64,000 nt of DNA, taken from positions 1-64,000 of the forward strand of contig JAQOOI010000070.1 of the NCBI GenBank assembly GCA_028554645.1, read 5' to 3'. This DNA comes from Omphalotus guepiniiformis. Taxonomy: Eukaryota > Basidiomycota > Agaricomycetes > Agaricales > Omphalotaceae. A model generated the notes under the pieces. It was given only the letters and a program-made list of their open reading frames with translations, searched no databases and was not told the DNA's origin. Shown in pieces: positions 1 through 8,944 of the stretch (positions within the stretch are counted from its first letter, which is position 1; the number at the start of each line of letters is the position of its first letter). The position numbers were made by a program, and so were the translations under genes.

Positions 1-54
1 CCTAACCCTAACCCCTAACCCTAACCCTAACCCCTAACCCTAACCCCTAACCCT
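1..54. repeat. Telomeric repeat array (chromosome end)
   Basis: About nine tandem units of CCCTAA and CCCCTAA read 5' to 3', which is the C-rich strand expected at a left chromosome end in fungi with TTAGGG-type telomeres. Units with four C residues alternate irregularly with units of three. The array ends abruptly at about position 54, where unique sequence begins. Confidence 0.97.
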
Positions 55-1610
55 TGGTATCGCCTGGTGCCCTGGCATGCCTTGAGATACGCTCAAGCCG
101 TGTTGGTTGCTCCGCGTGTTGTTCCTCTTGCGTGGTTGGAGATCCGTAGGGTCAAATTTGGGGCGGTTGGGAATGATTTAGGTTAGTTCAATATTCCCGT
201 CAATTCAAATTCATTCTCATTGTTCCTCGGTTCTGTTCTGTTGTAATTCATTCCAGGGTAATGCGTTATCATGGCGGTAATCTATCGATGGTGGAAGGGC
301 GGGGGATCAAGGTTCGTGCGTTCAACCCTCTGTGTACAATCGACCCTCATAGTCAAGTGGGCTAGTTAGGTGGTATTGGCTCTGGTCTATACAGTCTATA
401 CCTCCATGTTGGAAGGGATGTATAGGCTTTCAGTGCATACATCCACAGTATGCTTTTACTTCACAGGTACACCGCAATTCCTTGCAGCATTTTGACCCCC
501 CCCTGACCCTCATTTTTGCCCAGATGTTCCATATCTGGGCCACGCAGGATCCTCCAAATTCAAATTACTCCCATCCGCCTGACTAGCCTCATGCCTTCAA
601 CATAGGAGTATTCCTTTGCTCACTCCATCAGATCATCTTGCTCCGTACGTCTGGCCGACCTCCCTCACTTGCCTTGGAGGAACCTCGCTAGCTGCATCCT
701 CTCATTTGTCCTGGACAAAGCCTTTTACCGGTGACTCTATCGGATCATCCTGCTCCGAATGTCGGGTTCACCTCCCTCACCCGTCGTGGACGAACCCGTA
801 TCTCGCGCTAGCTGTATCTTCACATTGTGTTCGTGCTGGACGGAGTCTTCTACCTATCACCATGTCATTCTCTGGTCTGCCGTCCATTTGGCTTGTAAAG
901 CACCTTAATCAAATAAAATTTTCTACGCTGGAGATTCCTGTGGCCCGTCGTAGATGAATCCCTTATCTTGCGCTTACCTGCATCACAAATCCATAGCTTG
1001 GTAATTGACTCAGGTTAGTACAGGCGTGTTTTCTGAACTTGTTGTGATCTCTAATCAATTCTTATGTATTTCATCGCCCTGACCCTTCTGAAATGCCAGA
1101 GCTGGTCAAATTCCAGATTTGCCTTCCAGCCTATGATCGAGAGGCTATGTCCCAGCCCTCCGGGCCGTATATCTGTTCTGGCTCGCCTACATCCACCCCA
1201 TCCCTCATAGACGGAGTGTTCCTACGCCCATGGCAATGGTTTTTTGGGGGGGCAAATCTTCCGATCACTTCTTGACTGGGGATGCTGGTCGGAAGTTTTA
1301 AGTTCATCAATCTCACCATCCGCCCTATCATCACTTCTAGCTCATTCGTCCTGGAGGAAGCCCATAAGGTCCCATTCCCCATGGACATACCATGAATTGT
1401 GGGCAATTGGACCCTGTTGTTACTTTCCTTTCATTGGTGCTAGAAGAATGGGTGTTGTTGGACAATTGGTTTTTTCTTCGCATGCTCTGACATCCTCCTG
1501 CTCCCACATCCTCATTACCCCATTCTTTGTAGACAGATCACTACCTGTCTTTAGTATTGTAAATCCTCCATAAATTCACGCTTTCTGAAGCCCTACACCC
1601 TAAACCCTTC
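55..1610. other. Subtelomeric region without a convincing gene
   Basis: No open frame here looks like a protein; the short frames at 616-957 and 1093-1573 have no domain-like pattern and no neat intron boundaries. It holds the degenerate direct repeat listed at 631-990. It could contain the 5' untranslated region or lost exons of the gene starting at 1611. Confidence 0.6.
631..990. repeat. Degenerate ~112-bp subtelomeric direct repeat
   Basis: Two adjacent diverged copies start with GATCATCTTGCTCCG at 631 and GATCATCCTGCTCCG at 743, and share later blocks such as CACCTCCCTCAC and CGCTAGCTG. A third partial copy at about 943-990 shares the CCCGTCGT...GCGCT block. Similarity is clear by eye but interrupted by indels. 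Confidence 0.6.
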
Positions 1611-4274
1611 ATGAGTTCCTTGTATTCTGATCTTCCACCCAAGTCCTACTCTCTACGCGAGTATCTCCAGCTTGTAAAGCAGCTGGAGGAGATGGAGAGC
1701 CCTGAATTCTATCGCGTTCTGCTCACCGGTGAAGTTATCGCTGATGTTGTTGAAGAAGGAGATGAGCATCAGGTGTCCCTTGACCTCACTCGCAACACCC
1801 TCCCTGTCAATTATGAGTTGGCTCTCATCCGGGATTATGATTCAGTCATCGGAATCACCCAGGACATCGTCATAAACAACTTTATCTCCGTCTATCCCGT
1901 CCCCAACCCCTCGGAGGTCTTGACCTCCAGTATCCATATCAAGTACCCCATTCCAGTCCAGAACGTGAGTGTTGCAGTTATGCCCAAGGCCCCCCCTCTA
2001 ATCCTGCATATGCCACAGGGCCACGAGCGTGTTCCTATTCATCATATCCCAAACTTTCAGTTCGGGTTCTGGGGCTCACGGCACATGCTCCACATCTTCT
2101 TCCCTACCCTGGCTGCTGAAGGCCACCGTAAACGCCCCCTGACAGAGGAACAACTGGCAGCGTTTTATGAGCAAGGTCTCCGCCCTGCCATCAAGGACCT
2201 CTTACCTGGAGATGTTTCTGACTGGCCTCCATCGTACAAAGCAGAAATCTTCCGCGCTAGGAAACGGACAGGGCACATGGCATACCAGACCAAACTTTTG
2301 CCCGCTTGGCTACTTTCAGGATTCGCAGACACGATTCGCCAATCATTGGAGGACAACAGGGTGGAGTGGGCCCGTGATTTCTTTTTTGTCCACACACTCC
2401 GGGGTACCAAAGGAGGTTCCAGGCATCGGCGCGGGTCTGCACAGGCCGCATTAGAGGAGTTCCTAACCCAATGCGACATTCCGATAGGTGTAACACAGTC
2501 GTCCGGGGAGTGGTGGATAGATATTGGCCTCGAAATTTCCAGTCGTAGGGGTGACTGCCTTCATTGGGCGACATCCGCACACTTCCGTATCGTCCAGGAG
2601 CTGCTTCAGATCTCTGAAGAGAACGCCAGCCGTATCACCAGTCTGGGTAGCTCCAAATACAACCGGGACATTGCTAGCCATCTCATGGCTGTATCAGGCT
2701 GTAGGATTGAGCCTGGTCAACGTGCCGCGAGCCCCTTCGAAGCTTGCTACTTCCAGATGTACACTACGGATAAAGCAGTGACTTATAACCCAGAGGGTCG
2801 CCATCATGGGAAGGCAATTACCATCAGTGCTGCAATGGGGAATACGCAGCCTCCCGTCTTCATCGAGGGACTTTTCAATGCCTACACGGCAGCTCTTAAG
2901 GAGAGTCCATCCAACGCCCGTGTGGAAGCTCGTGTGCCTATGGTGCATGCCACAACGGCTTTCATGGACTTCTCCATCCCAGTCCTTCGTCAATCCCTTT
3001 TGATGGTCAGGAAGTCTGAATGGTGGTATGTAATCATATCCTCTATTCAAATTTTCCATCTAACCAATGATAACCTATGCAGGAATTTTCGAGCGTATCG
3101 GGTGTCTGCTATCAGGCACATCCTCATGAGTCAAGCGTCCGGCCAGCCAGAGTTCCGGGTACACCCAGCCGCCCTTCTTCTCACTGCTGCTTGCGTTTGG
3201 CTAATCAATGGGCTACATTCACGCCCTGATGATGGTTCCGCAGCACGCAATCTCATGCGAGCAGTGTTACCCCTCACAAATGCGGCAGAGCCCGACTCAT
3301 TCACCTTGCTGCATCCAAGGAGTGGTGGGGATGCCCAGGAGGAGGGGGAAGAGAGCGATGAGGAGCTGTATGCAGTGCCCTATTGTCCCTTTGGAGCCAT
3401 CTTCCTGCGCCGTGTAGTTATTGATGTTGACGTCCCGCGCATGAGGAAGGGTGGCTTTTATTTGTCCTCCTCCGCCTTCCGGTTCATCTTTGGTGGCACA
3501 GAGCAGGAAATCAGGGACCGATATGCATCTATAGGGATTCTTTCCAAGAATTCCACAGCTACGCGCCGTATCTCCACCAACAAGCTTTTCAAGACACCTC
3601 TTGTGCCACCTAATCCCTCTGGTGCCATTCTCTTCAATCTCGAGGCCAAGGGCCATGCACTCCCCCCTCCAGCCGTGGATGCAGGTTCAGATGAGGAGCC
3701 AGATGCTGCTGGGGAGGCAGGAGAGCCTCAGGCTGAGGGGCTCGATCAACATCTATCAGATATTTACCGTCAATTTCTGGTCGACGTAGTCATGAAGACT
3801 CCCAACCCCAAGAGTGCCTCCTTACCCTCATATTTCAAGCTCACCAAGGATCAACGCCTGGCAGTCACTGAGGAGACTTACCAAAATGAATGTCTCTCAG
3901 ATCTTTGGCGTGCTTGCAGTTGGAAGGTTGGATCACCAGGGGAGTTCGATACTGTGTTCAGTCACCTGTTCCCAGTGAAGGGTCACGAAACGTCCTCAAA
4001 GGCCCAGAACTATTCTCAGTGCCGCTATTATACCATGTGGAAGACTATGTGCAGGGATGCCACTCAGAAGGCGGTGGACGATGCCCGCCGAGCCATTCGT
4101 AGGAGGCTTTTGAGATTTTTTTGGCTTCCACATGCCGCTCAAGATAAGATGTGGACCACTTCATCCAAGGGTACTGGGTTCACCCACTTTCCTCCTGGTT
4201 CATCAGGGCCATCACCACGTATCTTATGTCGTGGATATCCAAATGTCAGAGTAGCTGAAGAAGTAGTTGAGTAG
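1611..4274 (+). CDS. Subtelomeric protein of unknown family (about 850 aa after splicing)
   Basis: Long open frame starting MSSLYSDLPPKSYSL. I do not recognise a catalytic domain. Two segments look like introns that happen to be in frame and stop-free: 1965-2018 (54 nt, GTGAGT...CACAG) and 3026-3082 (57 nt, GTATGT...CTATGCAG with a CTAAC branch site). Removing them takes 887 to about 850 residues and deletes two stretches that look unlike the surrounding protein. The C-terminal third has an acidic Glu/Asp-rich linker (about residues 690-720 of the unspliced frame) and a basic segment near the end with repeated Arg. No signal peptide or clear membrane segment. The stop codon lies inside the repeat cluster at 4239-4810, so the last few residues may be acquired. 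Position next to the telomere suggests a subtelomeric gene family or a mobile-element passenger; that is inference. Confidence 0.7.
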   Translation: MSSLYSDLPPKSYSLREYLQLVKQLEEMESPEFYRVLLTGEVIADVVEEGDEHQVSLDLTRNTLPVNYELALIRDYDSVIGITQDIVINNFISVYPVPNPSEVLTSSIHIKYPIPVQNVSVAVMPKAPPLILHMPQGHERVPIHHIPNFQFGFWGSRHMLHIFFPTLAAEGHRKRPLTEEQLAAFYEQGLRPAIKDLLPGDVSDWPPSYKAEIFRARKRTGHMAYQTKLLPAWLLSGFADTIRQSLEDNRVEWARDFFFVHTLRGTKGGSRHRRGSAQAALEEFLTQCDIPIGVTQSSGEWWIDIGLEISSRRGDCLHWATSAHFRIVQELLQISEENASRITSLGSSKYNRDIASHLMAVSGCRIEPGQRAASPFEACYFQMYTTDKAVTYNPEGRHHGKAITISAAMGNTQPPVFIEGLFNAYTAALKESPSNARVEARVPMVHATTAFMDFSIPVLRQSLLMVRKSEWWYVIISSIQIFHLTNDNLCRNFRAYRVSAIRHILMSQASGQPEFRVHPAALLLTAACVWLINGLHSRPDDGSAARNLMRAVLPLTNAAEPDSFTLLHPRSGGDAQEEGEESDEELYAVPYCPFGAIFLRRVVIDVDVPRMRKGGFYLSSSAFRFIFGGTEQEIRDRYASIGILSKNSTATRRISTNKLFKTPLVPPNPSGAILFNLEAKGHALPPPAVDAGSDEEPDAAGEAGEPQAEGLDQHLSDIYRQFLVDVVMKTPNPKSASLPSYFKLTKDQRLAVTEETYQNECLSDLWRACSWKVGSPGEFDTVFSHLFPVKGHETSSKAQNYSQCRYYTMWKTMCRDATQKAVDDARRAIRRRLLRFFWLPHAAQDKMWTTSSKGTGFTHFPPGSSGPSPRILCRGYPNVRVAEEVVE

Positions 4275-4810
4275 TACATTGTTGTTAACAACGTTCCAAA
4301 ATACAATTTCGTTTTCTGCCTAGCAGTATGTGGGATGAACGCTTCGTCTACCACGAAGTCTCGTGTGCGTCGTGTCTTTCCGCACTTTTCTCCAAATGTC
4401 AGAGTCGCTGAAGAAGTAGTTGAGTAGTACATCTTTGTTAACAACCTTCCAAGTACTTATGTCGTGGATATCCAAATGTCAGAGTCGCTGAAGAAGTAGT
4501 CCAGTAGTACATCTTTGTTAACAACCTTCCAAAATACAATTTCGTTTTCTGCCTAGCAGTATGTGGGATGAACGCTTCGTCTACGACGAAGTCTTTCGGC
4601 ACTTTTCTCCAAATGTCAGAACCTTTCAAAATACAATTTCGTTTTCTGCCTAGCAGTAGGTGGGATGAACGCTTCGTCTTCGACGAAGTCTTGTGCGTCA
4701 TGTCTTTCCGCACTTTTCTCCTGGCACAATGTCCGATATGTTTCAAAAACAGTTTCTTTTTCTGCGTAGCAGTATGTGGGATGAGTGCTTTTGTCTATGA
4801 TGAAGTCTCA
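4239..4810. repeat. Cluster of degenerate repeats overlapping the 3' end of the preceding gene
   Basis: At least four partial copies of a ~150-bp unit. One block, CCAAATGTCAGAGTNGCTGA, begins at 4239, 4391 and 4470; it is cut short after CCAAATGTCAGA at 4610. A second block (AATTTCGTTTTCTGCCTAGC plus GTGGGATGAACGCTTCGTCT) recurs around 4303, 4543 and 4634, with a more diverged copy near 4753. The phrase CTTATGTCGTGGATAT precedes copies at 4223 and 4454. The first copy contains the stop codon of the 1611-4274 gene, so the gene's tail has been multiplied here. Confidence 0.8.
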
Positions 4811-4827
4811 TGTTTCAAATAGCAAGT

Positions 4828-4909
4828 GGCCCTGTAGAGAAGTGGTCTATGTGCAGATTAGATTGATAGCAACTCAATCTGTGCACAGGTTCGAGTCCTG
4901 TATGGGTCA
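4828..4909 (+). other. tRNA-like element with internal pol III promoter (tRNA pseudogene or SINE head)
   Basis: An 82-nt segment has a T-arm with a perfect 5-bp stem (ACAGG/CCTGT, 4885-4889 and 4897-4901) and a TTCGAGT loop, giving a perfect B-box GGTTCGAGTCC. Positions 8-9 read TA, and an A-box-like GAGAAGTGGTC follows. The acceptor arm pairs at five of seven positions. The middle can fold as a 7-bp stem (AGATTGA/TCAATCT) with a 7-nt loop, but loop position 33 is A instead of T, so a working anticodon is doubtful. A T-rich run (TTTTATTTTTT) lies about 50 nt downstream and could end pol III transcription. This could be a decayed tRNA gene or the head of a tRNA-derived SINE. Confidence 0.5.
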
Positions 4910-5446
4910 ATCGCATGCGCATTATGAGGGTTGCTTCAATAATGTGTTCGCTTTTATTTTTTCATAGTAAATACAAATACTATCTCTTTGAAACTTAAGT
5001 GAAAGTGTGTAAAGTGCAACATATATTGATAATAGAAGAGTCTCATTGTAAGTTTCTATCTGTGATCTTACAGTAGCAATCTAAAAAATGTTATATGCTG
5101 AATATGAGTGATCTTAATATGAAGTTTTCCAAGTAGCCTGAAAGAAGTCCATACAATTCAATCAACTTAGACTGTAGATTTCACCATCTGATTTCATAAA
5201 AGAAATGCTTGACCAAATAACATTGTTCAATTGTAGAGCTCAGAAAAAAAGATCAGTCCTTATGAGCAGCCAAAACAAGGTGATGCAAATGCAATAAACA
5301 ACTGATCCACAGAAATTTGCACATCCTGAATTCATTTTATTCACTCTGGTCTGTCAGACTCTACTCACTCTGTGCACCCTAATCTGTCAGACCCTACTTG
5401 AACCCTACTCACTTCACTCTGTCAGACCCTACTTGCACACTACACA
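4910..5446. other. AT-rich intergenic sequence, no gene seen
   Basis: AT-rich sequence with no coding frame. From about 5340 it drifts into short CAGACCCTACT-like motifs (TCTGTCAGACCCTACT several times) that lead into the 87-bp tandem repeat. Confidence 0.6.
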
Positions 5447-5617
5447 CTCTAGTCTCTCAGACCCTACTCAGACCCTACTCATCCTACCTTTCAGACCCTA
5501 TCTTGGACCCTACTAGTCTCTAATAACCCCTAACTCTAGTCGCTCAGACCCTACTCAGACCCTACTCATCCTACCTTTCAGACCCTATCTTGGACCCTAC
5601 TAGTCTCTAATAACCCC
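5447..5617. repeat. Tandem duplication, two 87-bp units
   Basis: Units begin with CTCTAGTCTCTCAGACCC at 5447 and CTCTAGTCGCTCAGACCC at 5534 and are nearly identical to their shared end TCTAATAACCCC. The inner sequence repeats the motif CAGACCCTACTCA, so the unit itself arose from shorter repeats. Confidence 0.9.
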
Positions 5618-5618
5618 A

Positions 5619-5641
5619 CGCAAGCGCGGCGAAAGCTTGCG
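5619..5641. other. GC-rich hairpin at the edge of the tandem repeat
   Basis: Perfect 7-bp inverted repeat CGCAAGC / GCTTGCG with a 9-nt loop, standing out from the AT-rich surroundings, followed at once by CTGGT. A hairpin followed by CTRR is reminiscent of a Helitron 3' end, although in Helitrons the hairpin usually sits about 10 nt before CTRR. No 5' end was found. Confidence 0.4.
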
Positions 5642-5799
5642 CTGGTAGATACGACCTCCTGGATGATATCTCCAGCTTTGACCTAGTTGTAAAGATTATT
5701 ATTACGGGCTACAGAAATTTCAAAAGTTTCAGCACCAGGGAATGGGCGCGGGGAGGCGTGGGAAAGTGCAGGATGGCCATCCTGGAGCGTGATCTAGGA

Positions 5800-6860
5800 G
5801 TAGTTAAAATTCCTGATTTAAGCACTCAGTAATTTTAACTCAAATCTGACTTAAAATCACTGAGTGGTTGATATAATGATGTGGAGCTTAACTTGAATGT
5901 CACTTGAGATTACTTACTGGGTGGAATAGTGATCATCCTATAGTGATGTGAGATGCAACCCAAATTTCACACAAGAGTACTCAGTGCTTCAAAACAGGAT
6001 GAATGTATTAACTCAAATGTCACTTTAGGAGGTCTCAGTGATTGATATGGAATATGTCTGAGGTCTTACTTATCATCACTGCTTGAACTAGTGATTGAGA
6101 TAACTGCTCAAGTTGATATGATGATGTGTTTGGCATTCAAATGTTAAAATCACTTAGTGCTTGATATAGGAAATCTGACTTAAATCTGACACTCAGTGCT
6201 TAGTATAGTAATGTGAAATCCAACTAAAACTCACTTAAGATCACTCAATGCTTGATGTACTGATTGAGCCCATTGCTTGATATAGTGATGTGAGATTTAC
6301 CTTCACATTAAATCATTCAATGTTTGATATGAAGGTATGTCTGAACTCTTACTTGTAATCACTGCATGCAATAATGTGTCTTTGACTCAAAAATGTTACT
6401 TAGAATCTGCTTTAAAGTCTGAGATCTTACTTATCATCACTGCTTGAATTAGTGATTGAGCTGAGTGTTTGATATAATGGAGTGTCTTGCACTCAAATGT
6501 TACTTAAAATCACTGACTGCCTGACATAGGAAATGTTACTTAAAATCACTACGTGCTTGACATAGGGAATGTGGCTTAAAATTTAATATAGAATTCTTGA
6601 GTACTTGATATAGTGACTGAGCCCATGGCTTAATCTAGTGTAATGTGAGATTCAACTCCACATACAATGATTCAATGTTTGATATGGGGATATGTCTGAA
6701 ATCTCAACTGTAATCACTGCTTGAAACAGTTATTGAGCTAAGTGCTTGATATAATAATGTGAGTCTTTCACTCAAATACTCAAATTCTACTTAGATTTAA
6801 GTAGTGCTTTGAAAAGTGATGTGAAATTTAACTCCAATCTGACATAAAATCTGATTATTT
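5800..6860. repeat. Degenerate AT-rich satellite with higher-order structure
   Basis: Roughly 1 kb built from diverged copies of a ~55-65 bp motif resembling ACTCAAATGTCACTTAAAAT and CACTCAGTGCTTGATATAGTG. A longer phrase (GTCTGA...CTTACTTATCATCACTGC) recurs near 6056, 6338, 6418 and 6693, giving a second period of several hundred bases. No coding frame is present. Confidence 0.75.
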
Positions 6861-6870
6861 ATTGCTATGA

Positions 6871-6934
6871 CATGTTGACATGTTGACATGTTTTTGCATG
6901 CTGGCATGTCAACATGTTTATTATGGCCCATAAT
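6871..6934. repeat. Inverted repeats forming a strong hairpin plus a second palindrome
   Basis: CATGTTGACATG occurs twice in overlap (6871-6882 and 6879-6890) and is matched by its exact reverse complement CATGTCAACATG at 6905-6916, a perfect 12-bp stem with a 14-nt loop. Directly after comes ATTATGGCCCATAAT (6920-6934), a 6-bp arm palindrome. The pair marks the border between satellite and gene-bearing sequence. Confidence 0.85.
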
Positions 6935-7103
6935 GATCAGGATATATTATTGGTGTTCTTTCTGTAGGGCAAGAGTCTCTTCTACATCGATTCTACACCT
7001 GTAGGTCTTTAATTACAGTTCTACCAGAATTGAAACTTCTACAATTGTAGTTTAGTGACCAGTTGGTGTTTTGGGTGTAACGAGCGGCGATATTTCTCCG
7101 CGT

Positions 7104-8944
7104 TCAACTAGCTTTTTCGTCTTCCAACAGGTCATCTCCTTCAACCTGCCCACCCTCAGCTCTAGTTTCTAAGTCTCCAGATCCAACATGTGATTGTTTA
7201 GCATCCTCTGTCGCTGGTGATTCTGGGTCTATACTTGCATCTACATCACCTTCTTTCTTCTCTTCGACAGTGCTTTTGGTCGCAGAAGAGCCCCCTTCAT
7301 AGCCAAACCAAGTGTGTCTACGACAGTGCGGCCCACGTAGTAGTAGTACCGCAAGCTGCCACCCCGACAAACCTAATGTAACACCTGCACTTGCACGCCA
7401 TCCATAGGAGAGGAAAACCTTCGTCCCAACAGCAGAACCTATCACTTGACCAACAAACAGCTACAGACCGATAATTGAAACTAATTTGAGAAGAGGTAGT
7501 CGCGAATTACACTACATACCGTCAGAATATAGATGGCGTTCAGTCTTGACCTCGCTTCAGGGGCAATACTGCATATAATGAGCTCACAAACTTCTCAATG
7601 ATAAACGCTCCAAATACGTACGTGAAAATCCTGATTGCCAGGGATGTTTCAAGCATTTGGCGAAACACGTCTATACCAAATGTCGCGAGGATTACGGCCA
7701 CAATGCTCAAACCATTTCCGATAACTTGAACAATTTGAAACACTAGTAGACCGAGCACTCCTACAAGTGAAGCGTACCATGGAACGAGGCTGTCGATGAA
7801 GTGTCCAACTAAGGGAGCCATCGCAACTCCGACCATCCCTATCAGTCCAAAAAGGCCTATTACCAAGCTGAATAGAATATTTCAGCATAAACTAATCAGA
7901 GTGACGGAGTGACTACGTACGTCGAGTAATTATAAGGGTCACCACCCAACAGAAAAGTGAGTGTGACCCAAAAGCTACTAAATGCAGCAGCGGAAGCTAG
8001 ATTGACCAACGAGGCTTGGATAAGGATAGGTTCGGTAACACTAAATTTCGCCATAGTCCAGAGTATATGACCGTACGTTAGGTGTTTGTTTTTCGCCGGG
8101 TAGTCTGGTACTACGAAATATAGCACTGCTAGAGAAAGCCATTGGATTCCGATCGCCAAGTAATATACAACCCGCCAGGAACTGAACTGCGCAATAACTC
8201 CGGAAAGGACACGAGCAATCAGTATACCTAGGAGTAATCCGGAGAATACAATTGACATCGCAGTTGCTCGTCGTTCAGGAGGGGCAAGGTCTGCTGCAAG
8301 GGGAATGAGAACTTGAGGTGTCACTGAAGAAGCACCAACGAGGCACGACAGAGCTTCAAATGTAGCAACGTTCTTGGTGATGGCCAATCCAATCGACAGC
8401 GAGGCTGAGATTGCAATCAAGATGAAGAGTAGCGGTCGCCGCCGTACAAGATCTCCTAACGGTGTTATCAACAGTATACCTGCCGCATACCTGGTACATA
8501 TTTCGTGTGATCAGCCCAATGATATATTCTTAATAAACGTGGATTGTACATACCCTGCCTGTACGAGTGTTGGAAGTCTGATGAATTGTTCGTCCATCAA
8601 AAGCAGAAAACGGAGCTATGAATCAACGTACTTAGATATCCTGTTGTACGATACATCGAATTCTTGGGCAAGCTCGACTTCAAGTAAGAGTCAGTAAAGA
8701 TTAACAATAAGTAGTGAATCAACGCACTCAGAATGGGTTGGCAGTAATACAAATTTGCGACAGCTGTATATCTTCAATGAGTAGTGTTGCGGTACAGACT
8801 CGAGATCGATTAATGGACCATACCGAAAGTGCTCGTAGCGGCAAAGCATATATTGAGGAGGATACCAAAATGAAACGAGGAGTGGGGATCGTATCGAAGC
8901 CGTCCTGGTATAGGAATGATACCGAAGTCCTTGGTATGAAGAGG
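7104..8944 (-). CDS. MFS transporter (5' end incomplete)
   Basis: Major facilitator superfamily transporter of the plasma membrane, substrate unknown. Exons read on the minus strand: 8824-8944, 8728-8763, 8632-8677, 8554-8577, 7921-8490, 7622-7867, 7520-7568, 7104-7460. All introns are GT...AG, 50-63 nt, and all phases agree, giving 482 residues. The first placed exon reads PLHTKDFG, then a signature seen in fungal MFS proteins of this group (PIP..LRYDP). The loop 2-3 signature GDLVRRR is intact, and about 12 hydrophobic segments are present. The last exon ends in a long Glu/Asp-rich hydrophilic tail of about 70 residues, typical of a cytosolic C-terminus. A short upstream exon carrying the start codon should exist beyond 8944 but I could not place it. 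No frameshift was found inside the exons. Confidence 0.85.

Noticed and set aside
616..1573. Several short frames near the telomere
   Set aside because: No domain, no splice structure, and they overlap on both strands within degenerate repeats.
1..4300. Subtelomeric RecQ-type helicase gene
   Set aside because: Such genes are common at fungal telomeres, but the long frame has no helicase motifs (no Walker A GxGK[ST], no DEAH).
5340..5620. CRISPR-like appearance of repeated CAGACCCTACT motifs
   Set aside because: Spacing is irregular, there are no unique spacers of even size, and the genome is eukaryotic; it is a tandem minisatellite.
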